Both the position numbers and the translations under genes were made by a program. From contig NW_020312010.1 of NCBI RefSeq assembly GCF_003144115.1, positions 119,288-183,287 of the forward strand: 64,000 nucleotides of DNA, read 5' to 3'. Numbering within the stretch: position 1 is the first letter of the stretch; each line of letters opens with the position of its first letter. This stretch comes from Tilletiopsis washingtonensis. Lineage: Eukaryota; Basidiomycota; Exobasidiomycetes; Entylomatales. The notes beneath the pieces are model-generated. The model saw nothing but the letters and a program-made list of their open reading frames with translations. It searched no databases and was not told where the DNA came from. Shown piece by piece: positions 34,855 through 45,403 of the stretch.

Positions 34855-35304
34855 GATGGGCAGGGCGGGGGGTGTGGAGAGGGTGGGACAGCGAATGGCT
34901 CGCGCGCTGTCGCTGGCGACGACGCCGCCTTCCGGCCGTGCCGCTCCCAGCGCCCAAGACGCGGCTCGGCGCCGACTTCGAGGCGTGCTTCGCGCCGCGC
35001 TGGCGGCCTGCAGCGGTGCGACGAGGCCGGCATCGCCAGCGTCGGCCGGCGACGTCCGCGGTGCGCCAGAGAGCAGCTTCCGCGATGCGCCGAGCGGCAC
35101 TACAAGTCAGCGCCGCGCGCGTGTATTTGCTCGGCTGGCCATTGTTGTAATGCCGTCCCGTCCAGGCAGTCGCGCTCGCAGACCGCCGCCCGCCAGCCAG
35201 CCTTCTGCCATCCGCAGCGCGGCGCGGGCGCAGCGTCAGCCGCCGCGCGCCGCAGCGCCTCCTGCTTCCCGCACCATCTCCTCCCCCTCAAGTCGATCGT
35301 CACC
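34855..35304. promoter_or_regulatory. Divergent promoter ATP7 / RPS25 and RPS25 leader
   Basis: About 450 bp between the ATP7 start and the donor of the RPS25 leader intron; the CT-rich 3' part (35240-35304) is probably the RPS25 5' UTR. No gene seen. Confidence 0.45.
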
Positions 35305-35762
35305 GTGAGTATGCCGCACCCTCGACGCGCATCTACGGCACGCACCGCACACGGCAGGTGATCGGTGGATTGCACGCATCTCGAGGACGCTGGACAGGCC
35401 TGCGTGTGCGGTGGCTGGGGAGGTGTAGCGGCGAGCACCGAGCAGGTTGCGGCTGGGCGCACGTCGCAGGCATCGCGGGCATGGCTACTGCGTCGCATCG
35501 GCAACGGCGCTGCGAGAGCTGTCGCACAGCCTGCGCGAGAGCACGACGTGTCCGCGGCCTCGCAGCGCCCGCAGCGAGCACCTGGCAGCGGCTGCGCCGG
35601 AGCCGAGCGATGGCACCGCGCCGAGCCTCGCCAGCGATGGGCGCAAGTGCGATGCCGCAGCGCCATGCTGGCGTGCTCGTCTTGCCGTACAGCGTAGCCG
35701 GCTGCCACTGTCGCACCCACACGCCTGGCTCACGCCGCTGACGCGTGGTGCCCCTCTCGCAG
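35305..35762 (+). other. 5'-UTR intron of RPS25
   Basis: Starts GTGAGT after CGTCACC and ends CTCTCGCAG directly against the RPS25 ATG, with CTGAC 23 bases before the acceptor. At 458 nt it is far longer than most introns here. I looked for box C/D-like motifs and found none convincing. Confidence 0.65.
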
Positions 35763-36154
35763 ATGCCGCCGAAGAAGGCAGCCATCCTCGCCGCCGCAAG
35801 CAAGACGAGCAAGAAGAAGAAGTGGTCCAAGGGCAAGGTCAAGGACAAGGTGCGTAGATAGCGCTGCGTGCGCGTGCGAGAGGTGTGCTGCTGGCGAGTG
35901 CAGGCGCTGATGCTGCGTGCTTGCTCCGCGTGCAGGCCCAGAACATGGTTGTCCTCGACCGCCCCACGTACGACAAGATCCTGAAGGAGGTGCCCACCTT
36001 CAAGATGATCTCGCAGTCGACGCTCATCGACCGCATGAAGATCAACGGCTCGCTCGCCCGCGTGGCCATCCAGCACCTCGAGCGCGAGGGCCAGATCAAG
36101 AAGGTCATCCACCACCACGGCCAGCTGGTCTACACGCGCGTCAGCGGCGAGTAA
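35763..36154 (+). CDS. RPS25: 40S ribosomal protein eS25
   Basis: Small-subunit protein. Exons: 35763-35849, 35936-36154, giving 101 residues, normal for the family. N-terminal Lys-rich stretch (MPPKKAAILAAASKTSKKKK, then WSKGKVKDK) joins AQNMVVLDRPTYDKILKEVP, then ISQSTLIDRMKINGSLAR and the end HHHGQLVYTRVSGE. The coding start lies immediately after an acceptor, which implies the leader intron. Confidence 0.97.
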
Positions 36155-36878
36155 ACGGCGTCATGCTGTTCCGCTCGTCTCCTGTCTCGTCCATGGGCCT
36201 CTTCGTTCTGTAGCACCACACACACACATCACACACCACACCACCACGCATGGGTACCGAGCTAAAAGCCTGGCGCAATCACATGCGCCGTGCGACATGA
36301 CTTTCCGCGTGACGGTTCCCAGAGGTGTCTAGCGAGCGGCACGGCAACAGCTGTGCCGGCCGCCCGGCGAGTGAGAGCCGTGCACTGGCGACGCCTTGCC
36401 GCGACTCGAGCACCGCGGTCAGAGCCTGTCTCGTGCCGCAGAGCGCCCACCACGTTGCGGATCCCAGCCCTGTCCTCGCCCGTCCTAGCAACACTCGTGC
36501 CAGCGACACCTGCAGCTCTCGCGCCAGCCGCGGCTCACACACACACACGAAGATGCTGCATAGGAGGCGCACGCGGGGCGCGCCAGTCATGGGATTTTGG
36601 GTGGTGGTGGGAAGGGAGTTGCCCCGAGTCTATACACTCGGCATATGAATCGCAGCTGCATGACTCTCGGGGGAAAGGAGCCATTCACGGCCAGACTGCG
36701 CCAGACTGCGCCCAGCAAAGGGGCAGCCGACGGCTTGGGTGTCTCGCCGTGCCGAACAGGGTGCGCTCAGACGACGTGGAGCAGCCTACTCCGGATCGAA
36801 AAGAGGTTGAGACGAAGTGAAAAGAGACGGAACGGAAACAGAGACGAGAGGAGGCGTGCGCGGAGAGACGGCGCACGC
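36155..36878. other. Convergent intergenic region RPS25 / RPS0 with CA repeats
   Basis: 724 bp. Contains CA-rich low-complexity sequence at about 36215-36250 and an (AC)n run near 36536-36549. No gene recognised. Confidence 0.5.
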
Positions 36879-37742
36879 TTACTCCCAGCTCGTCGTGGCG
36901 GCGCCGGCCGGCACGTCGGCGGCCCAGTCGCCGGCAGCGGCGGCGTCGGCAGCCGGGTCAGCGGCCCAGTCGACGTTCTCGTTGGCGGCGACGGCGAGGG
37001 CGAGGTTGCCCGGGGCGGAGCCGGCAAGCTCGGCATCGCCCTGCGTCTCGACGGCGGCGCCCGACGTGGCAGCCTCGGCAGCCTCGGCGGCAGCCTCGGC
37101 CTCCTGCGCCTCGGGGTCGCGGAAGAAGTACAGGTCGGGCATGACCTCCCAGGCGTCGTCGCCGCGCGGGACGGAGCCGCGCAGGCGCAGCACCTCGCGG
37201 GCGAGCAGCCACCAGAGGAGACCGATGGAGTGCTGGCCCTTGTTGTTGCCGGGCACGACGACGTCGACGTGGCGCAGCGGCGCGTCCGTGTCGCACAGGG
37301 CGATGACGGGGATGTTGGTGTACGAGGCCTCGCGGATGGCCTGGTGGTCGACGCGCGGGTCGGTGACGACAATCACGCGCGGCTCCTTGAAGGAGCGGGT
37401 GATGTAGTTGGTGAAGGAGCCGGGCGTGAAGCGGCCGGCGATGGCCGTGGCGCCGGTGTGGGCGGCGAACTTGAGCACGGCGCGCTGGCCGTACGGGCGG
37501 CCCGAGATGACACACACGTCGGCCGGGTTCTCGACGGCGGCGATGATGCGCGCGGCAAAGACGAGCTTCTCCCACGTCTTGCCGAGGTTGAGCAGGTGGA
37601 TGCCGTCGGCGCGGCGCTTGAACACGTACGGCTCCATGGCGCGCTCGCAGTTCTTGCTGCCGATGTGCGTCTGCGCCGCGAGGAGCAGGCTCATGTCGGC
37701 CTCGGTGGCCGCGAGAGCGGAGGGCTGCTTGGCGCCGGACAT
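36879..37742 (-). CDS. RPS0: 40S ribosomal protein uS2 (Rps0/SA)
   Basis: Small-subunit protein needed for 18S rRNA maturation. Single exon, 287 residues. Clear family blocks: [79 protein letters not shown] and [20 protein letters not shown]. The C-terminal tail is Ala/Glu-rich and ends GAATTSWE, the usual acidic tail style of this family. Intronless coding region, unlike its ribosomal neighbours RPS25 and RPL39. The start is fixed by the [20 protein letters not shown] alignment. Confidence 0.98.
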   Translation of the reverse strand: MSGAKQPSALAATEADMSLLLAAQTHIGSKNCERAMEPYVFKRRADGIHLLNLGKTWEKLVFAARIIAAVENPADVCVISGRPYGQRAVLKFAAHTGATAIAGRFTPGSFTNYITRSFKEPRVIVVTDPRVDHQAIREASYTNIPVIALCDTDAPLRHVDVVVPGNNKGQHSIGLLWWLLAREVLRLRGSVPRGDDAWEVMPDLYFFRDPEAQEAEAAAEAAEAATSGAAVETQGDAELAGSAPGNLALAVAANENVDWAADPAADAAAAGDWAADVPAGAATTSWE

Positions 37743-38090
37743 GATGGGTGGGTGGGACGTGACGGGAAGGGGGTCAAAAAGGCTGGTCGTGGAGAGGAGG
37801 CAGGCGGCAGCGCTGCCGCGTCGCCGTCATCGGCCGGGCCGCGAGATGGAGGAGCGGCAGTCGTGAGAAGATGCAAGGCGGCGCGCGAGAATGCCGCAGT
37901 CGCACGCGCGAGTGTGCGGTACTGCGGCGGGCGCATCACGTGCGACGCGTCCACAGCGCAGGGGCAGCGGCGCTGCAGGGCAAGGACAGCGCTGCAGCGC
38001 TCCGCCAGCCGGCGCCGCTCCGCGCCTGTCTCGAGGCGCCGCCGCCCGCTTCTGACCCTCACCACATCCCCCCTGTCGTCATCTTCCAAC
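37743..38090. promoter_or_regulatory. Divergent promoter RPS0 / RPL39
   Basis: 348 bp between the start codons of two ribosomal protein genes. No TATA box; possibly a shared ribosomal-protein regulatory site, but I could not name one. Confidence 0.5.
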
Positions 38091-39096
38091 ATGGTGCGCA
38101 TCCTCGCCTCGCCGTCTCGCCGTCTCCTGTCCCGCACTTCCGTGCACCCCTGCCGTGCCGCGCTGGCCGGCACCTCTGCGCCTGCGCCGAGCCGCGCGGC
38201 CACCCGCCGTGCAGCAGTGTTGCCAGCTGCGCGTCCACGGAGCTCGCCGCTGTCCGACACGCGGCAGCTGCCGCAGCGCACGCGTATGGTCGTACCATAG
38301 CTCGTTGCGTCGTAGCCGCAGAGCCCGTGGCGGCGGCCAGAACGCTGCTGCAGGCGTCTCTGTGGGCACGCCAGCGCAGGCCACGAGGTCTGCAGCCTCG
38401 GCAATGGCGTCGCAGGCGAGGCTGCCACTGCAACGGGGCGGCGCATGGGCTGGGCTCAGGTGGTTGCATGAGCCAGCGAGGCTCCGGCCAGAGCACCAGA
38501 CGGCCGGGCTGCTCTCAGGAGTGGGCGGAGACTCTGGGCAGCAGCAGCGTGGAACGGCCGCTGTGCCGCCGTGGCTCGCTCCGTGTCGTGGCCAGGCCAC
38601 CGGCGTTTCGCCCCATCATCCGCCTCGACAAAGAGCTCATCCCGTTGCGCCGCCTACAGCCGTCGCAGAAGACCTTCCGCATTAAGAGCAAGCTCGCGGT
38701 CGCGGCCAAGAAGTCGCGCCCGATCCCGCAGTGGTTCCGCCTGAAGACTGTGCGTAGCGCCCGCTGCCCTGACTGCTCTTCACGTGCTGACATGTGCTGT
38801 GACGCTCGCAGGACAACAAGAGTGCGTGTTCATGGAAGAGCTGGTCAGGCGGGGAGAGGCGGGGCCGAGCGAGGCCAGGCCGGCAGGACGCGGGGCTGAC
38901 ATGGTGCGCCGCTCTGCAGTTCAGTACAACAAGAACCGTCGCCACTGGAGACGGACGAAGCTCGGCCGTGAGTATGCCGTGACCAGAGAGCGAGCTGGGC
39001 GGAAGGGCACACATTGTCGCGCATGCAGAGACGTGCCGTTCGCCCGAGCAGATGGAGAGCGACAAGTGCTGACCTTCTCGTGCGCCCACAGTCTAA
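38091..39096 (+). CDS. RPL39: 60S ribosomal protein eL39
   Basis: Large-subunit protein at the exit tunnel, 51 residues as in other eukaryotes. Exons: 38091-38093 (ATG alone), 38660-38749, 38812-38821, 38920-38967, 39092-39096. Spliced product: M|PSQKTFRIKSKLAVAAKK, SRPIPQWFRLKT|DNK, IQYNKNRRHWRRTKLGL. The first exon is only the start codon, followed by GTGCGC; the acceptor CCTACAG precedes CCGTCGCAG. Exon 3 is 10 nt and the last exon is TCTAA. The ATG at 38091 is chosen because it is directly followed by a donor of the type used elsewhere here; the 566-nt first intron contains no better ATG-donor pair. Confidence 0.9.
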
Positions 39097-39440
39097 ACGC
39101 CGACTGCTCTCGTTCTGCTCTGCGCTTCCCGGCTCTCTTCATCATCACCACCATCCATCACCTCGCACACGCGCGCCTGTGGCACCCTATCGCCGCAACT
39201 CATGTACACTGCACTGGTCCGCGCGCCGGCGCTGCCGGCGCGACCTGACGAAAATCTCACCTGCCAGCCAGCGTTGCTCGTGTGCAGTGGGTGTGCGGCC
39301 GGGATTGCGAGACGGGGGGAGTGCACGAGTCTAGCGTGTGGGCCATGGGTGCGGGCGAGAACAGAGAACGCATTGGCATTGGCAGCACGCGGGATATCCT
39401 GCTTCGTCACGATGCCCAGGCGCATCAGCGACTCTCGCAT
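39097..39440. other. Convergent intergenic region RPL39 / MVD1
   Basis: 344 bp between converging stop codons. No gene or structure recognised. Confidence 0.5.
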
Positions 39441-40985
39441 CTAAGCGCGCTTCGTCCGCTGCAGCCGGATCGGCTCGCCCTGCTCGTTGAGCAGGCACTC
39501 GCTCGCCGGCAGCACGCGCGGGCCGTCACCGACCTGCGTGTGGATCAGGCGGCGCACGGCGCCCGCCTCGTGCACGGGAATGACGGCGGCGTTGAAGCCC
39601 TGCGGCAGGGCCTCGGGCAGCGGCTGTGCTTCTTGTGCGCCGCGGTGCGACGCGTTGGCGCCGGCGCCGAGGAGGTTGAACTGGGAAAGGCGGGGTGGTC
39701 AGCTGCGAGCCTGCGTCTGGGCAACCTGCCTGCCCCACTCACCGTGTCGTCAAAGTCGGCATTGGGGAAGTAGTGGCGCACGAGCTGCAGGATGAGCGGC
39801 ACGTTCTGCTTGGGCGCGTACAGCACGGCGTTCGGCCCAGCGTCGTACGTGTACGCAGCAACGGCGCCGCTGCCGGCCGCGCGGCTGGCGCGGTTGAGCT
39901 CCTCGACGAGCGCGACGATGGCGCGCGAGACGTCGTTCATGTAGAAGATGGGCGGGCTCGTGTCGAGGCAGCAGGCGTGGAAGTTGTTCGAGTCCTGCAT
40001 CGTGGCGTCGGCGAAGCTCTCAAAGTCGCGTGCGGCAATGGCCTTGCGCATCGTGTCCATGCGCTGCGGCACGACGTTGGCAATGCGCGCCGCGAGCAGC
40101 GGCGACGTGGCGACGGAGCGCTGCATGCCGGCGGTGGAGGGCGTGCCCTTCTTGGCGTCCGAGACGACGCAGATGAGCGCCTGCAGCTCGGGCCAGTGCT
40201 CGCGCGGCGCCACCTCGACGGCCAGGCTGTCCGAGCCGTCGGCGGCCTCGCCGCCCTGCCACGCCACAAAGCCGCCGAAGAGACTGCGGCACGCCGAGCC
40301 GGAGCCCTGCCGTGCAATGCGCGACAGCTCAGACACGGACACGCTCGACGACAGCTCAAAGAGCGTCGAGACGGACGAGACGAGCGCGGCGAAGCCCGAC
40401 GCCGACGACGCCAGGCCGGCAGCGGTCGGGAAGTTGTTCTCGCTGCAGATGCGCAGCGGGAAGGTGGAGAGCTGCAGGCGTGTCAGCACGTTGGAGGCAA
40501 GGCTGGCATGGCAGTGGTCCGGCAGCACAAGTCGTTGCGCATCCTCGCACGCAAGCGCTCGGGCAGCAGGCAAGCTTGCGAGTGGAGGAAGAGCAGCATC
40601 CCTGCCTGACCTTCGCAGCCTCGCGCACAAGCTCTCCGACAGATCTCGCAGATCCTGCCTTGCAAGGCTTGACAGTGACACTCACCTTGGGCAGGCTGCT
40701 GTCCTTCTCCTCGAGGGCGCGGCGCTCGCGGCGCAGCTCGTCGATGCAGGTGCGCAGGCGGCCCGACTCGCCGATGCTCTCCTCGACGCCGTTGAGCCAG
40801 AGGCGGTCGCCGGCGGGCCAGGCCTGGTCTGCGGCGGCCGAGGTGAGGCTGCGCAGGTGGTCCTGGTCCAGCGTCACGGAGAGCGAGTCGTTGGTGGGCA
40901 GGATGAGCGGCACGTCGCGCTTGCCCCAGTACTTGACGACGGCAATGTTGACGGGCGCAGAGCAGGTGGCGGTGTGCGGCGCCAT
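39441..40985 (-). CDS. MVD1: Mevalonate diphosphate decarboxylase
   Basis: Converts mevalonate-5-diphosphate to isopentenyl diphosphate in the sterol/isoprenoid pathway (ERG19). Exons: 40985-40686, 40471-39743, 39680-39441, giving 422 residues. Seen: APVNIAVVKYWGKRD and LPTNDSLSVTLDQDHL at the start, the GHMP-type ATP loop ENNFPTAAGLASSASGFAAL, RQGSGSACRSLFGGFVAW with the catalytic Asp region, SDAKKGTPSTAGMQRSVATS, and TYDAGPNAVLYAPKQNVP. Splice phases are all zero. Divergent from the SF3B1 homologue. Confidence 0.97.
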
Positions 40986-41505
40986 GATGAGTGAGCGTGT
41001 GTGGGATGCGACGGGGGGATGGGAGAGGCGGGAGGGAGAGATGCACAGCCGACACCGAGCTCGAGGCGCGCTAGCCGCACCGAACGCATGATCTTCTCGC
41101 GCGCGCGGCCGCGCCGCACTGACCCCGCCTGCGCGCCCCCAACACTCGCGGCGTCGAGCTCGCTGCCCTCGGCCGCTCCTCGTCGCCAATCTCAGCACCA
41201 GAGGACAGCAGGACGCAAGTCAAGCTACTCGAAGCATCAGGAGCACCGGCTCGCGGGCACGGCCGCAGCCACGGCAGCAGGAGGGAGCTAGCCCCAGGCG
41301 CATCACGTGACGCCAGGGTGTCGCTGAGCCGGCTCTGGCTGCGCTCCGCCGCCGCCGCACCTGCAGCGCGGCGCGTGCTGAGCCATACTTCTGTCAGACG
41401 ACCACCATCCTCTGCTACGCCTCTTGCTGCCCGCCACCCTCCTCGCTGGCACCAGGCACTTGCTGCCTTTCGCGTCCCACACACTGCCCTCTGCCCGCCG
41501 CCGCC
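40986..41505. promoter_or_regulatory. Divergent promoter MVD1 / SF3B1 homologue
   Basis: 520 bp between start codons. CT-rich leader (41400-41505) before the plus-strand ATG. No TATA box or gene. Confidence 0.45.
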
Positions 41506-44500
41506 ATGGCCGTCGACGAGGCTGAGCAGATCCGCGAGCTGCAGGCGGCGCGCACCGCCCTCGGCGCCAAGGACAAGGCGGCATTCGGCAAGGCCGGCGC
41601 GTACGGCGCAGACGAGACGTACGGCGGCGGCCGCAAGAAGTCTGACTACCTCACCGAGCTGCCCGCCAGCAGCGGCGGCGCCGGCGGCGACAGCGACGAT
41701 GACGACGATGACGAGGGCGGCTCGTCCAGCCGGCGGCGCCGCAACCCGCTCGACGCCTTCAGCGCCCCTGTGCACTTGCTCAACGAGTTCGCCAATGACG
41801 ACGACGACCCGATGGAGGACCGCTCAAAGCAGCGCCAGATCGCGGCGCGGCAGAGTGACTACCACCTGCGGCGCTTCGAGCGCGATGCGGGGCCCGAGAA
41901 GGGCAGCGATGCGATTGCGGGCGAGGGCGAGGGCGGGTACAAGGAGGCCATGCGGCGCGCAGAGGTGGAGCGCGAAGAGGACCGTGTGAAGCGCATCATC
42001 GAGGCCAAGGAGCGCGATGCCATCGAGGCACGGCAGAACGGCGTCGAGGACGAGAAGCCGCTGGGCGCCTCTGCGCCCGACGCCACGCCGCGCGTCGAGC
42101 GCAAGCGGCGGTGGGACACGGGCCCGGCCGAGACGTCGAGCCGCGCCTCTGACAGCGGCTGGAGTGAGAATGGCGATGCTGCAGACGCCACACCGCGGAA
42201 GCGTCGCTCGCGCTGGGACCAGACGCCGACTGTGGGCGCCGATGCGGCGGGCGGCGAGACGCCCAAGCGCTCGCGCTGGGACCAGACGCCGGTGGCGGCG
42301 GCGGGCAGCTCTTCGGAGGGCAGCGCGCTGAGCGGCTTCGCTGGCCTGCAGACGCCGATGGGCATGATGAGCGACGGCGCCTTTGTGCTCGACCCGCGCA
42401 ACCGCTACCTGTCCGACGAGGATCTCGACCGCATGCTGCCGTCCGAGGGCTACACGATCGTGCCGCCGCCGGCCGACTACGCGCCCATCCGCACGCCCGC
42501 GCGCAAGCTGATGCAGACGCCGATGGCCGCCGGCGGCGGCGGCTTCATGATGTTCGACGAGGCCCAGTCGCGCGCGCTGGCCGAGGAGATGGCGCCGGAC
42601 CTGCCGACGGACATTCCGGGCGTCGGGCAGCTGGCCTTCTTCAAGCAGGAGGACCAGGCGTTCTTCAAGAAGATTCTCAACGACGCCGAGGACGAGACGA
42701 GCCTGTCGCTCGACGAGCTCAAGGAGCGCAAGATCATGCGCCTGCTGCTCAAGATCAAGAACGGCACGCCGCCAATGCGCAAGACGGCGCTGCGCCAGAT
42801 CACCGACAAGGCGCGCGAGTTTGGCGCGGGCCCGCTGTTCGACAAGATTCTGCCGCTGCTCATGGAGCGCACGCTCGAGGACCAGGAGCGGCACCTGCTC
42901 GTCAAGGTCATCGACCGCGTGCTGTACAAGCTCGACGACCTTGTGCGGCCGTATGTGCACCGCATCCTCGTTGTCATTGAGCCGCTGCTCATCGACGAGG
43001 ACTACTACGCGCGCGTCGAGGGCCGTGAGATCATCTCGAACCTGTCCAAGGCTGCCGGCCTGGCGCACATGATCTCAACGATGCGGCCGGACATCGACCA
43101 CGTCGACGAGTACGTGCGGAATACGACTGCGCGCGCCTTCTCGGTCGTGGCGTCGGCGCTCGGCATTCCGGCGCTGCTGCCCTTCCTGAAGGCCGTGTGC
43201 CGCAGCAAGAAGAGCTGGCAGGCGCGCCACACGGGCATCCGCATCGTGCAGCAGATTGCCATCATGATGGGCTGTGCCGTGCTGCCGCATCTCAAGAATC
43301 TCGTCGACTGCGTCGAGCGTGGCCTCGACGACGACCAGCAGAAGGTCAAGACGATGACGGCGCTGGCTCTTGCGGCACTTGCCGAGGCTGCCGCGCCGTA
43401 CGGCATCGAGTCCTTCGAGGACGTGCTCAAGCCGCTCTGGACGGGCATCCGGCAGCACCGCGGCAAGGGCCTGGCGGCGTTCCTCAAGGCCATCGGCTTC
43501 ATCATCCCGCTGATGGACTCGGACACGACGCTCTACTTCGTCAAGGAGGTGACTCCGACGCTGATCCGCGAGTTCCAGAGCGCCGACGAGGAGATGAAGA
43601 AGATCGTGCTCAAGGTCGTCAAGCAGTGCGCCGCGACCGAGGGCGTGACGGGCGCATTTCTCAAGGAGGATCTGCTGCCTGACTTCTTCAAGGCGTTCTG
43701 GGTGCGCCGCATGGCGCTCGACCGCCGCAACTACAAGCAGGTCGTCGAGACGACCGTCGAGCTGGCCAACAAGACGGGCGTGTCCGTCGTCGTGGGCCGC
43801 ATCGTCGACAGCCTCAAGGACGAGAGCGAGCCGTTCCGCAAGATGGTCATGGAGACGATCGCGCAGGTCATCGGCAACCTCGGCGCCGCCGACATCGACG
43901 AGGGCCTCGAGACGCGTCTCGTCGATGGCCTCATCTATGCGTTCCAGGAGCAGACGCAGGAGGACAAGGTCATGCTGGATGGCTTCGGCGTCGTCGTCAA
44001 TGCGCTGGGCATGCGCGTGCGGCCATACCTGACGCAGATCGTCTCGACGGTGCTCTGGCGGCTGAACAACAAGAACGCCAAGACGCGCCAGCAGGCCGCC
44101 GACCTGACGACGAAGCTGGCCGTGGTGATCAAGCAGTGCGGCGAGGATGCGCTGCTGAGCAAGCTCGGCGTCGTGCTGTTCGAGCAGCTCGGCGAGGAGT
44201 TCCCCGAGACGCTGGCGTCGATCATCGAGGCCGAGGGCGCCATTGCCAACGTCGTCGGCATGACGCAGATGAACCCGCCCATCAAGGACCTGCTGCCGCG
44301 CATGACGCCGATCCTGCGCAACCGGCACGAGAAGGTGCAGGAGGCCAGCATCAACCTCATCGGCCGCATTGCCGACCGCGGCGCCGAGTACGTGTCGGCG
44401 CGCGAGTGGATGCGCATCTGCTTCGAGCTGCTCGACCTGCTCAAGGCGCACAAGAAGGCCATTCGCCGTGCCGCCGTCAACTCGTTTGGCTACATCGCAA

Positions 44501-45240
44501 AGGCCATCGGCCCGCAGGACGTGCTGCAGGTGCTGCTCACCAACCTGCGCGTGCAGGAGCGCCAGAGCCGCGTGTGCAGCACCGTCGCCATTGCCATCGT
44601 CGCCGAGACGTGTGGCCCCTTTACGTGCATTCCGGCGATCCTGAACGAGTACCGCACTCCAGACGTGAGTGGCCCGTGCTCGATGCGCCCGCGCAGCGTG
44701 CTGATCCGGCCCTTCTTCCCACAGCTCAACGTGCGCAACGGCTGCCTGAAGGCCCTCTCGTTCGTGTTCGAGTACATTGGCGAGATGGCCAAGGACTACG
44801 TCTACTCCGTCGTCGGCTGCCTTGACGACGCGCTGGTGGACCGCGACGCCGTGCACCGGCAAACGTCGGCGGCGATCGTCAAACACATTGCGCTCGGCAC
44901 GGCCGGCCTCGGGCAGGAGGACTCGATGCAGCACCTGCTGAACCTTGTCTGGCCCAACATCTTCGAGGCGTCGCCGCACGTCATCTCCAACGTCATGGAC
45001 GCCATCGAGGCGATGCGCGTGGCCCTGGGCCCCGGAGTGCTGCTCAACCACACGCTGCAGGGCATCGTGCACCCGGCACGCAAGGTGCGCGAGCCGTACG
45101 TGCGCGTCTACAACAGCTGCTACCTCGGCGCCGCCGACGCCATGGTGCCCTACTACCCCAACTTCGACGCCACGTCGGGCGCCGAGGGCGAGCGCGGCAA
45201 CGACTGGGTGCGCCATGACCTCCTCTCTCTGCCCCTCTGA
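41506..45240 (+). CDS. HSH155: U2 snRNP splicing factor SF3B subunit 1 (Hsh155/Prp10/SF3B1)
   Basis: Core HEAT-repeat protein of SF3b, which clamps the branch-site/U2 duplex. Exons 41506-44664 and 44725-45240, 1224 residues. The disordered N-terminal ~400 residues hold RW-type U2AF-ligand motifs ([27 protein letters not shown]) and TP sites. Then come HEAT repeats with near-identity to the human protein: [16 protein letters not shown]-type [40 protein letters not shown]. The 44665-44724 intron (GTGAGT...CCACAG) is 60 nt with no stop, so it reads through in frame; comparison with the family ([20 protein letters not shown]) shows it should be removed. The start is the first ATG with a GCCGCC context. 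Confidence 0.97.
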   Translation: MAVDEAEQIRELQAARTALGAKDKAAFGKAGAYGADETYGGGRKKSDYLTELPASSGGAGGDSDDDDDDEGGSSSRRRRNPLDAFSAPVHLLNEFANDDDDPMEDRSKQRQIAARQSDYHLRRFERDAGPEKGSDAIAGEGEGGYKEAMRRAEVEREEDRVKRIIEAKERDAIEARQNGVEDEKPLGASAPDATPRVERKRRWDTGPAETSSRASDSGWSENGDAADATPRKRRSRWDQTPTVGADAAGGETPKRSRWDQTPVAAAGSSSEGSALSGFAGLQTPMGMMSDGAFVLDPRNRYLSDEDLDRMLPSEGYTIVPPPADYAPIRTPARKLMQTPMAAGGGGFMMFDEAQSRALAEEMAPDLPTDIPGVGQLAFFKQEDQAFFKKILNDAEDETSLSLDELKERKIMRLLLKIKNGTPPMRKTALRQITDKAREFGAGPLFDKILPLLMERTLEDQERHLLVKVIDRVLYKLDDLVRPYVHRILVVIEPLLIDEDYYARVEGREIISNLSKAAGLAHMISTMRPDIDHVDEYVRNTTARAFSVVASALGIPALLPFLKAVCRSKKSWQARHTGIRIVQQIAIMMGCAVLPHLKNLVDCVERGLDDDQQKVKTMTALALAALAEAAAPYGIESFEDVLKPLWTGIRQHRGKGLAAFLKAIGFIIPLMDSDTTLYFVKEVTPTLIREFQSADEEMKKIVLKVVKQCAATEGVTGAFLKEDLLPDFFKAFWVRRMALDRRNYKQVVETTVELANKTGVSVVVGRIVDSLKDESEPFRKMVMETIAQVIGNLGAADIDEGLETRLVDGLIYAFQEQTQEDKVMLDGFGVVVNALGMRVRPYLTQIVSTVLWRLNNKNAKTRQQAADLTTKLAVVIKQCGEDALLSKLGVVLFEQLGEEFPETLASIIEAEGAIANVVGMTQMNPPIKDLLPRMTPILRNRHEKVQEASINLIGRIADRGAEYVSAREWMRICFELLDLLKAHKKAIRRAAVNSFGYIAKAIGPQDVLQVLLTNLRVQERQSRVCSTVAIAIVAETCGPFTCIPAILNEYRTPDVSGPCSMRPRSVLIRPFFPQLNVRNGCLKALSFVFEYIGEMAKDYVYSVVGCLDDALVDRDAVHRQTSAAIVKHIALGTAGLGQEDSMQHLLNLVWPNIFEASPHVISNVMDAIEAMRVALGPGVLLNHTLQGIVHPARKVREPYVRVYNSCYLGAADAMVPYYPNFDATSGAEGERGNDWVRHDLLSLPL

Positions 45241-45403
45241 TCTGTATCCTGCCGGTCTCCTCCTGTTATCACGCCTTGCAATGCGACACACCCCTGCATC
45301 TCCACCGCTGGCTGTCTGCGTAGGACGCGCGACCGCTGTGAGGCAAGAACGTTCATTCTAGTCTGGGCGACATCTGCGACGCGGCAGCATCGCAGCGTGC
45401 AGC

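Noticed and set aside
35305-35762. snoRNA in the RPS25 leader intron
   Set aside because: No box C and D pair with a terminal stem found by eye.
36215-36250. Telomere-like or satellite repeat
   Set aside because: It is only irregular CA-rich low complexity, without a fixed unit.
38091-38300. Apparent 70-residue mitochondrial-like protein beginning MVRILAS
   Set aside because: The ATG is better explained as the 3-nt first exon of RPL39 followed by a GTGCGC donor.
43075-45291. 738-codon open frame antisense to the SF3B1 homologue
   Set aside because: It mirrors the codon periodicity of a GC-rich conserved gene; His/Arg/Val-rich composition and no motif.
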